Part shown: positions 26,432-35,748 of the stretch, piece after piece | Position numbering within the stretch: position 1 is the first letter of the stretch | How the letters are laid out: each line of letters opens with the position of its first letter | Assembly (NCBI RefSeq): GCF_041081105.1 | Contig: NZ_CP163528.1 | Span: 3,596,001 to 3,660,000 of the forward strand | Source: Promicromonospora sp. Populi | GTDB taxonomy: Bacteria; Actinomycetota; Actinomycetes; Actinomycetales; Cellulomonadaceae | Reading direction: 5' to 3' | Length of the DNA: 64,000 nt | Made by a program: the position numbers and the translations under genes | The notes under the pieces: generated by a model | What the model saw: the letters and a program-made list of their open reading frames with translations, nothing else | What the model was told of the DNA's origin: nothing | Database searches by the model: none

Positions 26432-26474
26432 CCGAGGGCCGGTGCGCGTCCAGTGGACACACACCGGCCCTCGG
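26432..26474 (-). terminator. Hairpin between jag and rsmG
   Basis: Perfect 13-bp stem CCGAGGGCCGGTG / CACCGGCCCTCGG with an inner GTCCA/TGGAC pair. It lies just after the jag stop on the minus strand. Confidence 0.75.
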
Positions 26475-26488
26475 CCGAGGCTGATGAT

Positions 26489-27043
26489 TCAGTCCGTAGC
26501 TGCGGCCGGCTTCCCTGCCGGCTGGACCACTACATATCGCTCGGGCTCGACCCCGCGCGAGTCGCTGACCAGGCCGGCTGCTGCGACCGCATCGTGCACG
26601 ACCTTGCGCTCGAAAGCGTTCAGCGGCTCGAGCTCGACCTCCTCGCCCGATGCCTGCACCTGCGCCACCGCCTCCTCGGCGATCCGAGTGAGGTCGACCC
26701 GACGTGCCGCCCGGTAGCCGCCGATGTCGAGCATCAGCCGGCTTCGTTCGCCCGTGCGCGTCTGTACCGCGAGCCGCGTGAGCTCCTGCATCGCGTCGAG
26801 CACCTCACCCTCCCGGCCGATGAGGTGACCAAGCGAGGCGGCGTCGTCCGCAACGACCTCGACCGCTGCCCGGTCGTGCTTGATGTCGAGATCGATGTCG
26901 CCGTCGAGATCAGCGATGTCGAGGAATTCCTCGAGATAGTCGGCAGCGATCTCGCCCTCTTCCTCGAGGCGCTTGGTCCGGTCCTCCGGATCCACGACCG
27001 CGGCCGCGGGATCGGGTGCGGTCGTACCTGTGCTCACGTTCAT
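26489..27043 (-). CDS. jag: RNA-binding KH/R3H protein Jag (KhpB)
   Basis: 184 residues; ATG 27043 with AGGAGG upstream. After an acidic N-terminus, a KH domain carries the GxxG-type loop in LIGREGEVLDAMQ (about residues 75-90). The R3H domain ends LVSDSRGVEPERYVVV, the conserved S-x-G-x-E-P-x-R pattern. It binds RNA and in firmicutes acts with KhpA in control of growth and division. It follows yidC by 12 bases, as in most bacteria. Confidence 0.93.
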   Translation of the reverse strand: MNVSTGTTAPDPAAAVVDPEDRTKRLEEEGEIAADYLEEFLDIADLDGDIDLDIKHDRAAVEVVADDAASLGHLIGREGEVLDAMQELTRLAVQTRTGERSRLMLDIGGYRAARRVDLTRIAEEAVAQVQASGEEVELEPLNAFERKVVHDAVAAAGLVSDSRGVEPERYVVVQPAGKPAAATD

Positions 27044-27055
27044 CGCGTCCTCCTC

Positions 27056-28270
27056 CTACTTCTTCTGCTTGCTCTTGGCCGACGCAGTCGAAGCGGCCCC
27101 GGGAGCGGTCCCGGGCTGCTTCGGCTTCGAGCCCGGCTGCTTCGCCGTCGTCGAGCCAGTCTGCTTGGGCTTGGTTGCGGGCTGCTTAGCGGCCGCCGCG
27201 TCGGTGGGCTTCGCTGTTGCCGCGTCGGTGGGCTTGACCGGCGGCTTCGGCGTCGTCGCGTCGGGCGCATCCTGCGGGGCCGACTGCGCGACAGCCGGAC
27301 GAGGAGCCGGCGTGCCCGCTGGGCCCTTCTGCCGGTTCTTCCGCTTCGGCTGCACGCGCTGGCCGCTCTTCGGCTCCTCGACCACGGGGGTCTCGTCCTC
27401 GATGACCGCGCCACTCTTGGCCGCGCGCTTCGCGGCCTTCGCGGCCTGCCGCTCCTTCATCTGCTTCTCAGCGACAGAACCGGGCGTCGGCATCCGCCTG
27501 ATCGTGTAGTACTGCTGGCCCATGGACCAGAGGTTCGTCACGGTCCAGTAGATCAGGACGCCGACCGGGAAGTTCACGCCGGAGATCGCAAAGACGAGCG
27601 GCAGCATGTACAGCATCAGCTTCTGCGTCTGCGCCATCGGGCCCTCGAGCGCCGACGGGGGCATGTTCTTCATCGTCAGCTGGCGCTGCGTCGTGAAGGT
27701 CGTGACGCTCATCGCGACGATCAGCACGATGACGACTATCCGCGAGGTCAGCGAGTCCGTCTGCAGGAAGACGTCGCTCAGCTGGGCGCCGAACAGGGTC
27801 GACGACTCGATGTCGCCGGCGACGGACTGGGTGATCGGGCCGATGGGGTCCTGGTCGCCGGTAGAGATCGCCTGCAGGCCGTTGAGCACGCGGAACAGTG
27901 CAAAGAAGATCGGCGACTGCAGCAGGATCGGCATACAGGACGCGAAGGGGTTGGTCCCGTGCTTCCGGTACAGCTCCATGGTCTCGCGAGTCATGTTCTC
28001 GCGGGAGGCCGGGTCAGTCTTGCCCTTGTACTTCTTCTGCACGGCCTGCAGCTCGGGCTGGATCATCTGCATCCCGCGCGAGGCCTTGATCTGCTTGAAG
28101 AAGAGCGGGATCAGGACGATGCGGATGACGATGACCAGGGCGACGATCGACAGGACCCACGCCGTGCCAGGGCCTGCCGACATACCGAGCGTCGTGAAGA
28201 GCCAGTGTGACCCGTAGATGATCCAGGCCACGACCCATTCGATCGGGTAGAGGAAAGCGAAGAAGTCCAT
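27056..28270 (-). CDS. yidC: Membrane protein insertase YidC
   Basis: 404 residues. The hydrophobic core has five to six membrane segments: LYPIEWVVAWIIYGSHW, AWVLSIVALVIVIRIVLIPL with the groove arginine R50, ASCMPILLQSPIFFALFRVL, IVVIVLIVAMSVTTFT, and the pair near LMLYMLPLVFAISGVNFPVG. A 135-residue basic tail rich in Lys, Pro, Thr and Ala follows, longer than in many relatives and with KPTDAA and KQPG repeats; such tails can contact the ribosome. YidC inserts membrane proteins alone or with SecYEG. No clear ribosome binding site close to the start. Confidence 0.95.
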   Translation of the reverse strand: MDFFAFLYPIEWVVAWIIYGSHWLFTTLGMSAGPGTAWVLSIVALVIVIRIVLIPLFFKQIKASRGMQMIQPELQAVQKKYKGKTDPASRENMTRETMELYRKHGTNPFASCMPILLQSPIFFALFRVLNGLQAISTGDQDPIGPITQSVAGDIESSTLFGAQLSDVFLQTDSLTSRIVVIVLIVAMSVTTFTTQRQLTMKNMPPSALEGPMAQTQKLMLYMLPLVFAISGVNFPVGVLIYWTVTNLWSMGQQYYTIRRMPTPGSVAEKQMKERQAAKAAKRAAKSGAVIEDETPVVEEPKSGQRVQPKRKNRQKGPAGTPAPRPAVAQSAPQDAPDATTPKPPVKPTDAATAKPTDAAAAKQPATKPKQTGSTTAKQPGSKPKQPGTAPGAASTASAKSKQKK

Positions 28271-28350
28271 CGGTCAAGAAGCTCCAGAGTCGGTGGCGCA
28301 GAGTCTGCGGTGGGTGCGGGTATCGTGTCGGCGGCCGACGCCGGGGCAGG

Positions 28351-28659
28351 TCAGCCCTCGGCGTGTGTGTGCGCGCCGCGCACGGGCGGCACGTCGTCGA
28401 CGCCGCCGAGACTCCACGGGTTGCACCGCAGCAGCCGCCACAGCGCGAGACCCAGCCCACGCACTGCACCATGGCGCCGCAGCGCGATCAGGGTGTACTG
28501 CGAGCAGGATGGGTAGTACTTACAGCTCGGGGGGCTCATCGGGCTGATGAACGCCTGGTAGAACCGGACCATCCCCACGAGGAGAGTCACCGGGAGCCGC
28601 CCGACCAGCGAGGGCTCGCGCAGTGGTGCCTCGTCCTGTGGTGCGGAGGTCGTGGTCAT
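28351..28659 (-). CDS. yidD: Membrane protein insertion efficiency factor YidD
   Basis: 102 residues. The family signature is intact: FYQAFISPMSPPSCKYYPSCSQY, then RLLRCNPWSLGGVDDVP. YidD is a small membrane-associated protein that aids YidC-dependent insertion. Its ATG overlaps the rnpA stop (ATGA). Confidence 0.93.
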   Translation of the reverse strand: MTTTSAPQDEAPLREPSLVGRLPVTLLVGMVRFYQAFISPMSPPSCKYYPSCSQYTLIALRRHGAVRGLGLALWRLLRCNPWSLGGVDDVPPVRGAHTHAEG

Positions 28660-29033
28660 CTCTTCCCGTCTCCGGTCGCGCGGGCGACTGCACGGCGCAA
28701 GCTCGAATCGAGGTCCCGATCAAGATCCGCGTAGGTAGCGGCGGCCGAGGGCGGAAGGGCACGCACGACGGCGCGGGCGGCGACCGGCAGCTCAGAGAGC
28801 TGTCGCGCCGCGGCGGCACGGAGCCGACGCTTCACCAGGTTGCGCTGCACGGAGTTACCCACAGCTTTGGAAACGACAAAACCGACCAGTGGAGTTCCCG
28901 ATTCCGGCTCCGAGACATTTTCGTCCGGAACCAGGAGGTGAACCACCATGGTCGATCGACCTGCACGCGTGCCGCGACGCACCGTCCGCTCGAAGTCGAC
29001 GGAACGGCGCAGACGGTGCGCCGCGGGCAGCAT
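28656..29033 (-). CDS. rnpA: Ribonuclease P protein component
   Basis: 125 residues from ATG 29033 (MLPAAHRLRRSVDF). The RNase P signature is seen in GFVVSKAVGNSVQRNLVKRRLR. It partners with the catalytic RNA that trims tRNA 5' ends. Two bases separate it from rpmH. The frame is open upstream, but that part overlaps rpmH out of frame. Confidence 0.93.
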   Translation of the reverse strand: MLPAAHRLRRSVDFERTVRRGTRAGRSTMVVHLLVPDENVSEPESGTPLVGFVVSKAVGNSVQRNLVKRRLRAAAARQLSELPVAARAVVRALPPSAAATYADLDRDLDSSLRRAVARATGDGKR

Positions 29034-29035
29034 GG

Positions 29036-29173
29036 TCAGGCTGAGAGCTCGGCGCGACCCTTGCGACGACGGGCCCCCAGGATGGCGCGGCCGGCGCGGG
29101 TGCGCATGCGCAGCCGGAAGCCGTGGGTCTTCGCACGACGGCGGGTGTTCGGCTGGAAAGTCCGCTTGCTCAC
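29036..29173 (-). CDS. rpmH: Ribosomal protein L34
   Basis: 45 residues from GTG 29173, with GGAG six bases upstream. The sequence begins [20 protein letters not shown] and ends [11 protein letters not shown], the universal L34 pattern. It heads the minus-strand operon rpmH-rnpA-yidD-yidC-jag divergent from dnaA. Confidence 0.97.
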   Translation of the reverse strand: MSKRTFQPNTRRRAKTHGFRLRMRTRAGRAILGARRRKGRAELSA

Positions 29174-29604
29174 GAGGTACTCCAAGAACGTCGGGGTAGG
29201 CACACCGTCTGTCCTCGACGATGCAGTGAATGTTGGCCGTTCGATACAGCGATCGGCCGAGCCGACCCGGGGCCTGGTCCACTGGTCGTGGCCGACGTCG
29301 AAACGACGTGGCTCGAAACCATGTGTGGGCGCGCAGAAGTACCTGGAACGGCTGTATGACGTTACGCCGCCGGGGCCCTCCGGGTCAAACCAGAACCGCA
29401 GGATCATGCGTGTCGGACGCGCCACATCGTGCGCCCGGTCCACCTCACGAAACTGCCGGTTACCGGCTCGTGTACCACTGTTTCAGCGGCGATCCGCGCA
29501 ATCCACAACCTGTGGACAACTGTGTGGACGGTGCCCCATCATGGCAGACTCCAAGACACCCCCAGCACTCCGCACCACCCCACGCACGAGACGAAGGAAA
29601 GCCA
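29174..29604. promoter_or_regulatory. rpmH-dnaA intergenic region with DnaA boxes
   Basis: 431 bases without a supported gene. Near the dnaA start are CAATCCACA (29499-29507), the consensus box TGTGGACAA (29511-29519) and TGTGGACGG (29523-29531), which suit autoregulation of dnaA. Promoters for rpmH and dnaA should be here but I cannot place them firmly. Confidence 0.7.
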
Positions 29605-31041
29605 GTGGCCAACCCGGACGAGAACATCGGCGACGTCTGGGCGCAGACCCTGACGGCGCTCGAGGCCCGGCCCGATATGAGCCCCCGGCAGCTGGCCTTC
29701 ATCCGCCTGGCCAAGCCGATGGCAGTGCTGGACGACATGGTCTTCATCGCGGTCCCCCACGAGCAGACGCGTACCTATCTGGAGACCGCGGTCCGTGACG
29801 ACCTGGTGTCCGCCATGTCCTCGGTGCTCGGCCGCAGCGTCCGCTTCGGCATCACCGTAGATCCTGAGCTGAGCAGCCGCACCCTCGCGGGCCCGTCACA
29901 GATCTCCGGCCCCGCCGCCCTGTCCCTCGAACGCGAGCCGCCGGAGCCTGAGCAGGCGCAGATGCCCATCGCGCCCCAGCCCGCACCGAAGCCGTCCGCC
30001 GAGCCCACCCGGCTGAACCCGAAGTACATCTTCGAGACATTCGTCATCGGCTCGTCCAACCGGTTCGCGCACGCGGCCGCCGTCGCCGTCGCCGAGGCGC
30101 CGGCCAAGGCGTACAACCCGCTCTTCATCTACGGCGACTCCGGACTGGGCAAGACCCACCTGCTGCACGCCATCGGGCACTACGTGCACAACCTGTACCC
30201 GCACATCCGGGTGCGCTACGTGAACTCCGAGGAGTTCACCAACGACTTCATCAACAGCATCGGTGAGGGCAAGGCGGGCGCGTTCCAGCGCCGCTACCGC
30301 GACGTCGACGTGCTCCTCATCGACGACATCCAGTTCCTGCAGGGCAAGGAACAGACGATGGAGGAGTTCTTCCACACGTTCAACGCGCTGCACAACGCGA
30401 ACAAGCAGGTAGTGATCACGTCGGACGTCCCGCCGAAGCAGCTCAACGGCTTCGAGGACCGGCTGCGGTCGCGCTTCGAGTGGGGCCTCATCACCGACGT
30501 CCAGCCGCCCGACCTCGAGACGCGCATCGCCATCATGCGGAAGAAGGCCGCGAGCGAGCACCTCGACGTGCCGGCCGAGGTCCTCTCCTACATCGGCTCC
30601 CGGATCTCGACGAACATCCGAGAGCTCGAGGGTGCCCTCATCCGGGTCACGGCGTTCGCGAACCTGAACCGCCAGCAGGTGGACCTCGCCCTCGCGGAGA
30701 TCGTCCTCAAGGACCTGATCACCGATGACGACGACAGCGCGGAGATCACTCCGGCCGTGGTCATCGCGCAGACCGCCGCATACTTCGGTCTCACCATCGA
30801 CGACCTCTGCGGTTCGTCCCGGTCCCGCGTGCTGGTCACCGCCCGGCAGATCGCCATGTATCTGTGCCGCGAGCTCACTGACCTCTCACTGCCGAAGATC
30901 GGCCAGCAGTTCGGCGGACGCGACCACACCACGGTGATGCACGCGAACAAGAAGATCGCGGGCCAGATGGCGGAGCGCCGCTCGACGTACAACCAGGTCA
31001 CCGAGCTCACCAGCAGGATCAAGCAGCAGCAGCGCGGCTGA
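29605..31041 (+). CDS. dnaA: Chromosomal replication initiator DnaA
   Basis: 478 residues from GTG 29605, with GGAAAG upstream. Domain I (about 1-85) binds helicase and DnaA partners, and a short Pro/Glu-rich linker follows. The AAA+ domain has Walker A GDSGLGKTH near residue 177 and Walker B LLIDDIQF. The C-terminal duplex-binding domain includes GGRDHTTVMHA near residue 438. DnaA-ATP opens the origin and loads DnaB. Flanked by DnaA boxes on both sides. Confidence 0.98.
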   Translation: MANPDENIGDVWAQTLTALEARPDMSPRQLAFIRLAKPMAVLDDMVFIAVPHEQTRTYLETAVRDDLVSAMSSVLGRSVRFGITVDPELSSRTLAGPSQISGPAALSLEREPPEPEQAQMPIAPQPAPKPSAEPTRLNPKYIFETFVIGSSNRFAHAAAVAVAEAPAKAYNPLFIYGDSGLGKTHLLHAIGHYVHNLYPHIRVRYVNSEEFTNDFINSIGEGKAGAFQRRYRDVDVLLIDDIQFLQGKEQTMEEFFHTFNALHNANKQVVITSDVPPKQLNGFEDRLRSRFEWGLITDVQPPDLETRIAIMRKKAASEHLDVPAEVLSYIGSRISTNIRELEGALIRVTAFANLNRQQVDLALAEIVLKDLITDDDDSAEITPAVVIAQTAAYFGLTIDDLCGSSRSRVLVTARQIAMYLCRELTDLSLPKIGQQFGGRDHTTVMHANKKIAGQMAERRSTYNQVTELTSRIKQQQRG

Positions 31042-31700
31042 CGAGCGAGCTCACGGGCGCTCCGGCCGCAGAGATCATCCGGCGGCCCAAATCGGGTATC
31101 ACCACCGATTCCAGTACTGATCCCCACCCCTGTGCACAGCCAAACCGGTGCACGGGGGTGTTGCGTATCCGCACCTCCACAGGTCTATCCACATGCGGAC
31201 TCCCGGGTTTACGCCATTGTGCTGCGCTCATCCCCAGCGCTGTGGACACACGCTGTGCAGAACTCGGCCTGAAGCTCTGACCTGGCCTTACACCCCTGGG
31301 GACAAGCCTGTGGACGGCTGTGGACGAAGCCCGATTTTCTGTGGGTGGAGACCCCCGAATCGGTGGACGGCCTGTGTACACAAATCTGCATTCCACAGGG
31401 GCCCCTAGTTCTTGCACAGTTGAGCCCACAGCTCCTCCACAGGCGAAAATAGCCTCTGACCTGCGAAAAGACCCGATATCCCCAGTATCCACAACACCGA
31501 CTACTACTACGACATCTATCTGTAAGGGGGAATCCACGCGCCTTCATCAGGCCGGCCGAGCACTCCGCGCAGCGCTTAGAACACTAGTACTAAGTCGCCA
31601 ATGAAGTCCATCCACAGGACCTGCCTATCGAGTGCCACGTGGTCAGCAACTCGCGTAGGGTTTCCCTCGACAGCCCAGGATCAAGAGGAGATGCAACGGC
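31042..31700. other. Chromosomal origin of replication oriC
   Basis: 659-base dnaA-dnaN gap without genes and lower in GC than its surroundings. About a dozen DnaA boxes in both orientations are seen, e.g. CCTCCACAG (31174), TATCCACAT (31186), TGTGGACAC (31241), TGGGGACAA (31297), TGTGGACGG (31309), TGTGGACGA (31319), TTCCACAGG (31391), TTGCACAGT (31412) and TATCCACAA (31486). AT-richer stretches at about 31440-31480 and 31490-31530 are candidates for unwinding. A CTTAG...CTAAG inverted repeat lies at 31575-31594. Identity rests on position and box density. Confidence 0.93.
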
Positions 31701-32834
31701 ATGAAGTTCAGGGTCGAGCGCGACGTCCTCGCCGATGCCGTGACATGGACCGCTCGCACGCTCCCCACGCGCCCGCCGGCTCCGGTGCTTGCCGGCGTCC
31801 GGATCGAGGCGGACGCCCAGGGCGTGATCAACCTTGCGAGCTTCGACTACGAGACGTCCGCCCGGTCCGTGATCCCGGCCGAGGTTGCGGAGCCAGGGAC
31901 TGTGCTGGTCTCTGGTCGCCTCCTGGCGGAGATCTCCCGGGCACTCCCCAACAAGCCGGTGGACGTGGCGCTCGAGGGCAGCAAGGTGGTCGTCACCTGT
32001 GGCGCCAGCAGGTTCACGCTCCTCACCATGCCTGTGGACGAGTACCCCGCGCTGCCGGGGCTGCCGGAGGTCAGCGGCACCGTCTCCGGCGACGCGTTCA
32101 CCCACGCGGTCGCCCAGGTGACGGTTGCAGCCAGCCGTGACGACACCCTGCCGCTGCTGACCGGTGTCCGGGTGGAGATCGAGGGCGAGCGCATCACGCT
32201 GCTGTCCACGGACCGCTACCGGCTGGCTCTTCGTGAGCTGACCTGGACCCCTGCCACACCGGGCTTCTCGGCGGTCGCGTTGGTCCGCGCCCGCACGCTG
32301 AACGACGTCGCCAAGTCGCTCGGCTCCGGCGGCGGCCTCGTGAACCTCGGGCTGTCCACCGGCCAGGGACTCGACCTTGTGGGATTCGAGGCCGGCGGCC
32401 GCCAGACCACGTCCCAGCTCGTCGACGGCGACTACCCCGCCGTGCGCCGACTGTTCCCCGACAGCACGCCAATCCACGCCGTCGTCGCCACAGCGCCCCT
32501 GATCGAGGCCGCCAAGCGCGTGAGCCTGGTCGCGGAGCGCAACACCCCGATCCGGCTCTCGTTCAGCGAAGGCCAGGTCGTGCTCGACGCCGGGCAGGGC
32601 GACGACGCGCAAGCGTCGGAGGCCCTGGAGGCCGTGCTGGTGGGTGAGGACATCGCCGTGGCGTTCAACCCGCAGTTCCTGCTCGACGGCCTTGGCGCAC
32701 TGGGCACCGACTTCGTGCGGCTGTCGTTCACGCACCCCAACAAGCCGGTCGAGTTCACCGGCCAGGGCAGCCTGGACGGGGAGGACGACTCCGCCTACCG
32801 GTACCTCCTGGTCCCGATCCGCTTCACCGGCTGA
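31701..32834 (+). CDS. dnaN: DNA polymerase III beta sliding clamp
   Basis: 377 residues; ATG 31701 with GAGGAG upstream. Begins MKFRVERDVLADAVTWTAR and contains LLTGVRVEIEGERITLLSTDRYRLA, both typical of beta clamps, ending YRYLLVPIRFTG (the conserved M/LPxRx end reads LVPIR). It forms the ring that tethers polymerase to DNA. Confidence 0.97.
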   Translation: MKFRVERDVLADAVTWTARTLPTRPPAPVLAGVRIEADAQGVINLASFDYETSARSVIPAEVAEPGTVLVSGRLLAEISRALPNKPVDVALEGSKVVVTCGASRFTLLTMPVDEYPALPGLPEVSGTVSGDAFTHAVAQVTVAASRDDTLPLLTGVRVEIEGERITLLSTDRYRLALRELTWTPATPGFSAVALVRARTLNDVAKSLGSGGGLVNLGLSTGQGLDLVGFEAGGRQTTSQLVDGDYPAVRRLFPDSTPIHAVVATAPLIEAAKRVSLVAERNTPIRLSFSEGQVVLDAGQGDDAQASEALEAVLVGEDIAVAFNPQFLLDGLGALGTDFVRLSFTHPNKPVEFTGQGSLDGEDDSAYRYLLVPIRFTG

Positions 32835-32964
32835 CGGGGCCCAGGTCCGCCAACGAGCGGGTCTGCCAGCCGCAGCCAGACAGTCATAAGTCTGCACAGC
32901 CAGCCTGCACCAAGGACGGCCGCCACGAGCGAGCCCGTCGCTCGACCCTGGAGGAAGCACGCAC

Positions 32965-33861
32965 ATGGTCACCCACATCGGCCTGGTCGGCCTGGGGAAG
33001 ATGGGCAACAACATGCGGTCCCGCCTGCGTAAGGGCGGCATCGAGGTCACCGGGTTCGACCCGCGCCCCGAGGTGTCGGACGTCCCGACGCTCGTCGACC
33101 TCGCGGCGGCGCTCCCTCAGGAGAAGCGCGTCGTCTGGGTGATGGTCCCCGCGGGCGAGCCCACGCGCGGCGTGCTGGACGAGCTCGGCGAGATCCTCTC
33201 CGAGGGCGACATCGTGATCGAGGGCGGCAACTCGCACTACGTCGAGGACCAGGAGCGCGCCGCGGAGCTTGCCGAGCACGGGATCGGCTATCTCGACGTC
33301 GGCGTGAGCGGCGGTGTCTGGGGCCTCGAGAACGGCTACGGCCTGATGGTGGGTGGAGCCGTCGCGGACGTCGAGGCGGTCATGCCGGTCTTCGACGCGC
33401 TGCGGCCCGAGGGCCCCCGCGAGGAGGGCTTTGTGCACGCCGGCGGGGTCGGTGCCGGGCACTACGCGAAGATGGTCCACAACGGCATCGAGTACGGCCT
33501 CATGCAGGCGTATGCCGAGGGCTACGAGCTCCTGGCTGCCAAGTCGGACGTCATCAACGACGTGCACGGCACAATGAAGGCGTGGAGCCGGGGCACGGTC
33601 GTCCGCTCCTGGCTCCTCGACCTCATGGTCAAGGCTCTCGAGCAGGACCCCAAGCTCGCCCTCCTGGACGACTGGGTCGACGACTCCGGCGAAGGCCGCT
33701 GGACCGTGGACGAGGGCATCGACATGGCAGTTCCGCTCCCGGTCATCTCCGCTGCGCTCTTCGCCCGGTTTGCCTCCCGGCAGGAGCAGTCGCCGGCCAT
33801 GAAGGCGGTGGCCGCGCTGCGCCAGCAGTTCGGCGGGCACGCGGTCAAGTCGGCGGAGTAG
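32965..33861 (+). CDS. gnd: 6-phosphogluconate dehydrogenase, decarboxylating, short form
   Basis: 298 residues, the short GndA/YqeC-like form rather than the 470-residue enzyme. The Rossmann motif [12 protein letters not shown] is at the N-terminus, followed by [32 protein letters not shown] and the catalytic stretch [14 protein letters not shown]. It oxidises and decarboxylates 6-phosphogluconate to ribulose 5-phosphate in the pentose phosphate pathway. The short form usually prefers NAD. Its location between dnaN and recF is seen in many actinobacteria. GGAGGA lies upstream of ATG 32965. Confidence 0.93.
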   Translation: MVTHIGLVGLGKMGNNMRSRLRKGGIEVTGFDPRPEVSDVPTLVDLAAALPQEKRVVWVMVPAGEPTRGVLDELGEILSEGDIVIEGGNSHYVEDQERAAELAEHGIGYLDVGVSGGVWGLENGYGLMVGGAVADVEAVMPVFDALRPEGPREEGFVHAGGVGAGHYAKMVHNGIEYGLMQAYAEGYELLAAKSDVINDVHGTMKAWSRGTVVRSWLLDLMVKALEQDPKLALLDDWVDDSGEGRWTVDEGIDMAVPLPVISAALFARFASRQEQSPAMKAVAALRQQFGGHAVKSAE

Positions 33862-33887
33862 CGGCCGGGACGTACGATCTCCTACCG

Positions 33888-35126
33888 ATGTACGTCTCCC
33901 ACCTCTCCCTGCTGGACTTTCGGTCGTACGAGTCGGCCGAGGTAGCTCTTGTGCCCGGCGTCAACGCCTTCGTCGGGCGCAACGGCAGGGGAAAGACCAA
34001 CCTCGTCGAGGCGATCGGCTACGTGGCGACACTCGGTTCGCACCGGGTCTCGACCGACGCGCCGCTCATCCGCTCAGGTGCCGAACGGGCCGTCGTACGG
34101 ACGCGGATCGTGCGGGGCGACCGGGCGAGCACCGTCGAGCTGGAGATCACCCAGGGCAAGGCGAACCGCGCGCGCATCAATCGTGGGCAGCCGGTCCGGG
34201 CTCGGGACGTGCTCGGAGTTCTGCGCACCGTGCTCTTCGCGCCCGAGGACCTCGCCCTGGTCAAGGGTGAGCCGGATGGCCGACGGCGGTTCCTGGACCA
34301 GCTGCTCGTCCTGATGATGCCGCGGGTCTCTGCTGTGCTCTCGGACTACGAGCGGGTCCTCCGCCAGCGCTCGGCTCTGCTCAAGTCGGCGCGCGCGGCG
34401 CGGCGGTCGAGCGGCTCCTCGCGGACGGAGAGCACCGCGGCGGCCGAGCTCTCGACACTCGACGTCTGGGATGCCCGGCTCGCCGAGCTCGGGGCGGAGA
34501 TCCTCTCGCTGCGGATCCAGCTGGTCGACGCGCTCCGCCCAGCAGTAGCCGCTGCGTACGAGCAGGTGAGCGATGCGGACGGGGACGCGGAGATCACCTA
34601 TCGGTCGTCGCTTCCAGCGCTCTCGACCGGTAATCCACCGGAGTTGTCCACAGGTCCTGGGGATAACTTCCCCGATGTCGGACACCTCCGTGACCTGCTG
34701 CTGGACGCGCTCACCGCGGCCCGGCCGCAGGAGCTCGAACGAGGAGTGAGTCTCGTCGGCCCGCACCGGGACGACCTGATCCTGACCCTCGGCGGACTGC
34801 CCGCGAAGGGCTACGCGAGCCACGGCGAATCCTGGTCCTTCGCGCTCGCGCTGCGGCTTGCGTCGTTCCGCCTATTGGGGGGAGATCCGCAGAATCCGGC
34901 GGATTCACCCGCTTTCTGGGACCCCGACGTGGGTACCGACGCCGATCCGGTACTCATCCTGGACGACGTCTTCGCGGAGCTCGACGTGCGACGCCGGGAA
35001 CGGCTCGCGGACCTGGTGCTCCCGGCGCGTCAGGTGCTGGTGACGGCGGCCGTCGCCGAGGACATCCCGGCCGCGCTGGACGGCGTACGGTTTCACGTGG
35101 AACCCGGGACGGTGACACGTGACTGA
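33888..35126 (+). CDS. recF: DNA replication and repair protein RecF
   Basis: 412 residues from ATG 33888 ([21 protein letters not shown]). The Walker A motif [10 protein letters not shown] is near residues 30-37, followed by [13 protein letters not shown]. Signature and Walker B are in the C-terminal part: PHRDDL and [10 protein letters not shown] near residue 357. RecF helps load RecA at gapped DNA. The end overlaps the dciA-like gene by 8 bases, and a parS-like site and a consensus DnaA box lie inside it. Confidence 0.96.
   Translation: MYVSHLSLLDFRSYESAEVALVPGVNAFVGRNGRGKTNLVEAIGYVATLGSHRVSTDAPLIRSGAERAVVRTRIVRGDRASTVELEITQGKANRARINRGQPVRARDVLGVLRTVLFAPEDLALVKGEPDGRRRFLDQLLVLMMPRVSAVLSDYERVLRQRSALLKSARAARRSSGSSRTESTAAAELSTLDVWDARLAELGAEILSLRIQLVDALRPAVAAAYEQVSDADGDAEITYRSSLPALSTGNPPELSTGPGDNFPDVGHLRDLLLDALTAARPQELERGVSLVGPHRDDLILTLGGLPAKGYASHGESWSFALALRLASFRLLGGDPQNPADSPAFWDPDVGTDADPVLILDDVFAELDVRRRERLADLVLPARQVLVTAAVAEDIPAALDGVRFHVEPGTVTRD
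35090..35103. other. parS-like site at the end of recF
   Basis: GTTTCACGTGGAAC, one mismatch to the core; translated as part of FHVEP in RecF. Confidence 0.65.
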
Positions 35127-35660
35127 CGACTCTCCACAAGGGCCTGTGGATAACTCTGAGGCCAGCCTGACGCCTGCGTCGGAGGTCGCGCGCGCCGCCC
35201 TGAACCGGGCCAAGGCGGCGGCCCGCGCGCGAGGTCTGCGCCCTGGCTCGCCGTCGCGCCGCTCTCCCCTGGCGGAGCCGCGATCGAGCGGATCGGGACC
35301 CGGCGCGCGCGACCCGCAGCTGCTCGGCTCGCTCGTCGGCCGGCTCCTGCGCGAGAAGGGCTGGACCGAGGACGTGTCGGTCGGCGGCGTGATGGGTCGC
35401 TGGCGCGAGGTCGTCGGCCAGGAGATCGCCGACCACTGCACGCCCGAGACGTTCGACGAGAAGGTGCTCGTGGTGCGGGCGGACTCGACGGCCTGGGCGA
35501 CCCAGCTTCGCCTGCTGGTGCCGACGCTGATCCGGCGCATGGCGGAGGAGATCGGGGAGGGCGTGGTCGAGGACGTCACGGTCCTCGGCCGGCGGGGCCC
35601 GGATTCCGCCGCGGGCCGCGGGCCGTACGCGGGCCGGGTCCACGGGACACCTGGGGCTGA
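35119..35660 (+). CDS. dciA: DciA-like (DUF721) protein, probable frameshift near the 3' end
   Basis: Start overlaps recF. Residues about 1-70 are disordered; 75-155 form the DUF721/DciA domain ([42 protein letters not shown] in outline). DciA proteins help place the replicative helicase. In the starting frame the reading passes EDVTVLG and then runs on with unrelated residues to 36622 over the antisense of another gene. One frame away, from 35583, the sequence reads [21 protein letters not shown] and stops at 35658-35660, which is the usual end of this family. A single missing G near 35587-35590 would restore it. A terminator hairpin sits 11 bases after that stop. Confidence 0.8.
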
Positions 35661-35671
35661 CCAAGGGCAGC

Positions 35672-35709
35672 AAGAAGGGCTCCCCGGCCGAAGCCGGGGA
35701 GCCCTTCTT
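35672..35709. terminator. Bidirectional hairpin after dciA
   Basis: Perfect 17-bp stem AAGAAGGGCTCCCCGGC / GCCGGGGAGCCCTTCTT with loop CGAA. It lies between the true dciA stop and the convergent wall-protein gene. Confidence 0.9.
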
Positions 35710-35748
35710 GACTCAGCTGCGCCGAAGCGTCAACCAGGAACTACTTGC

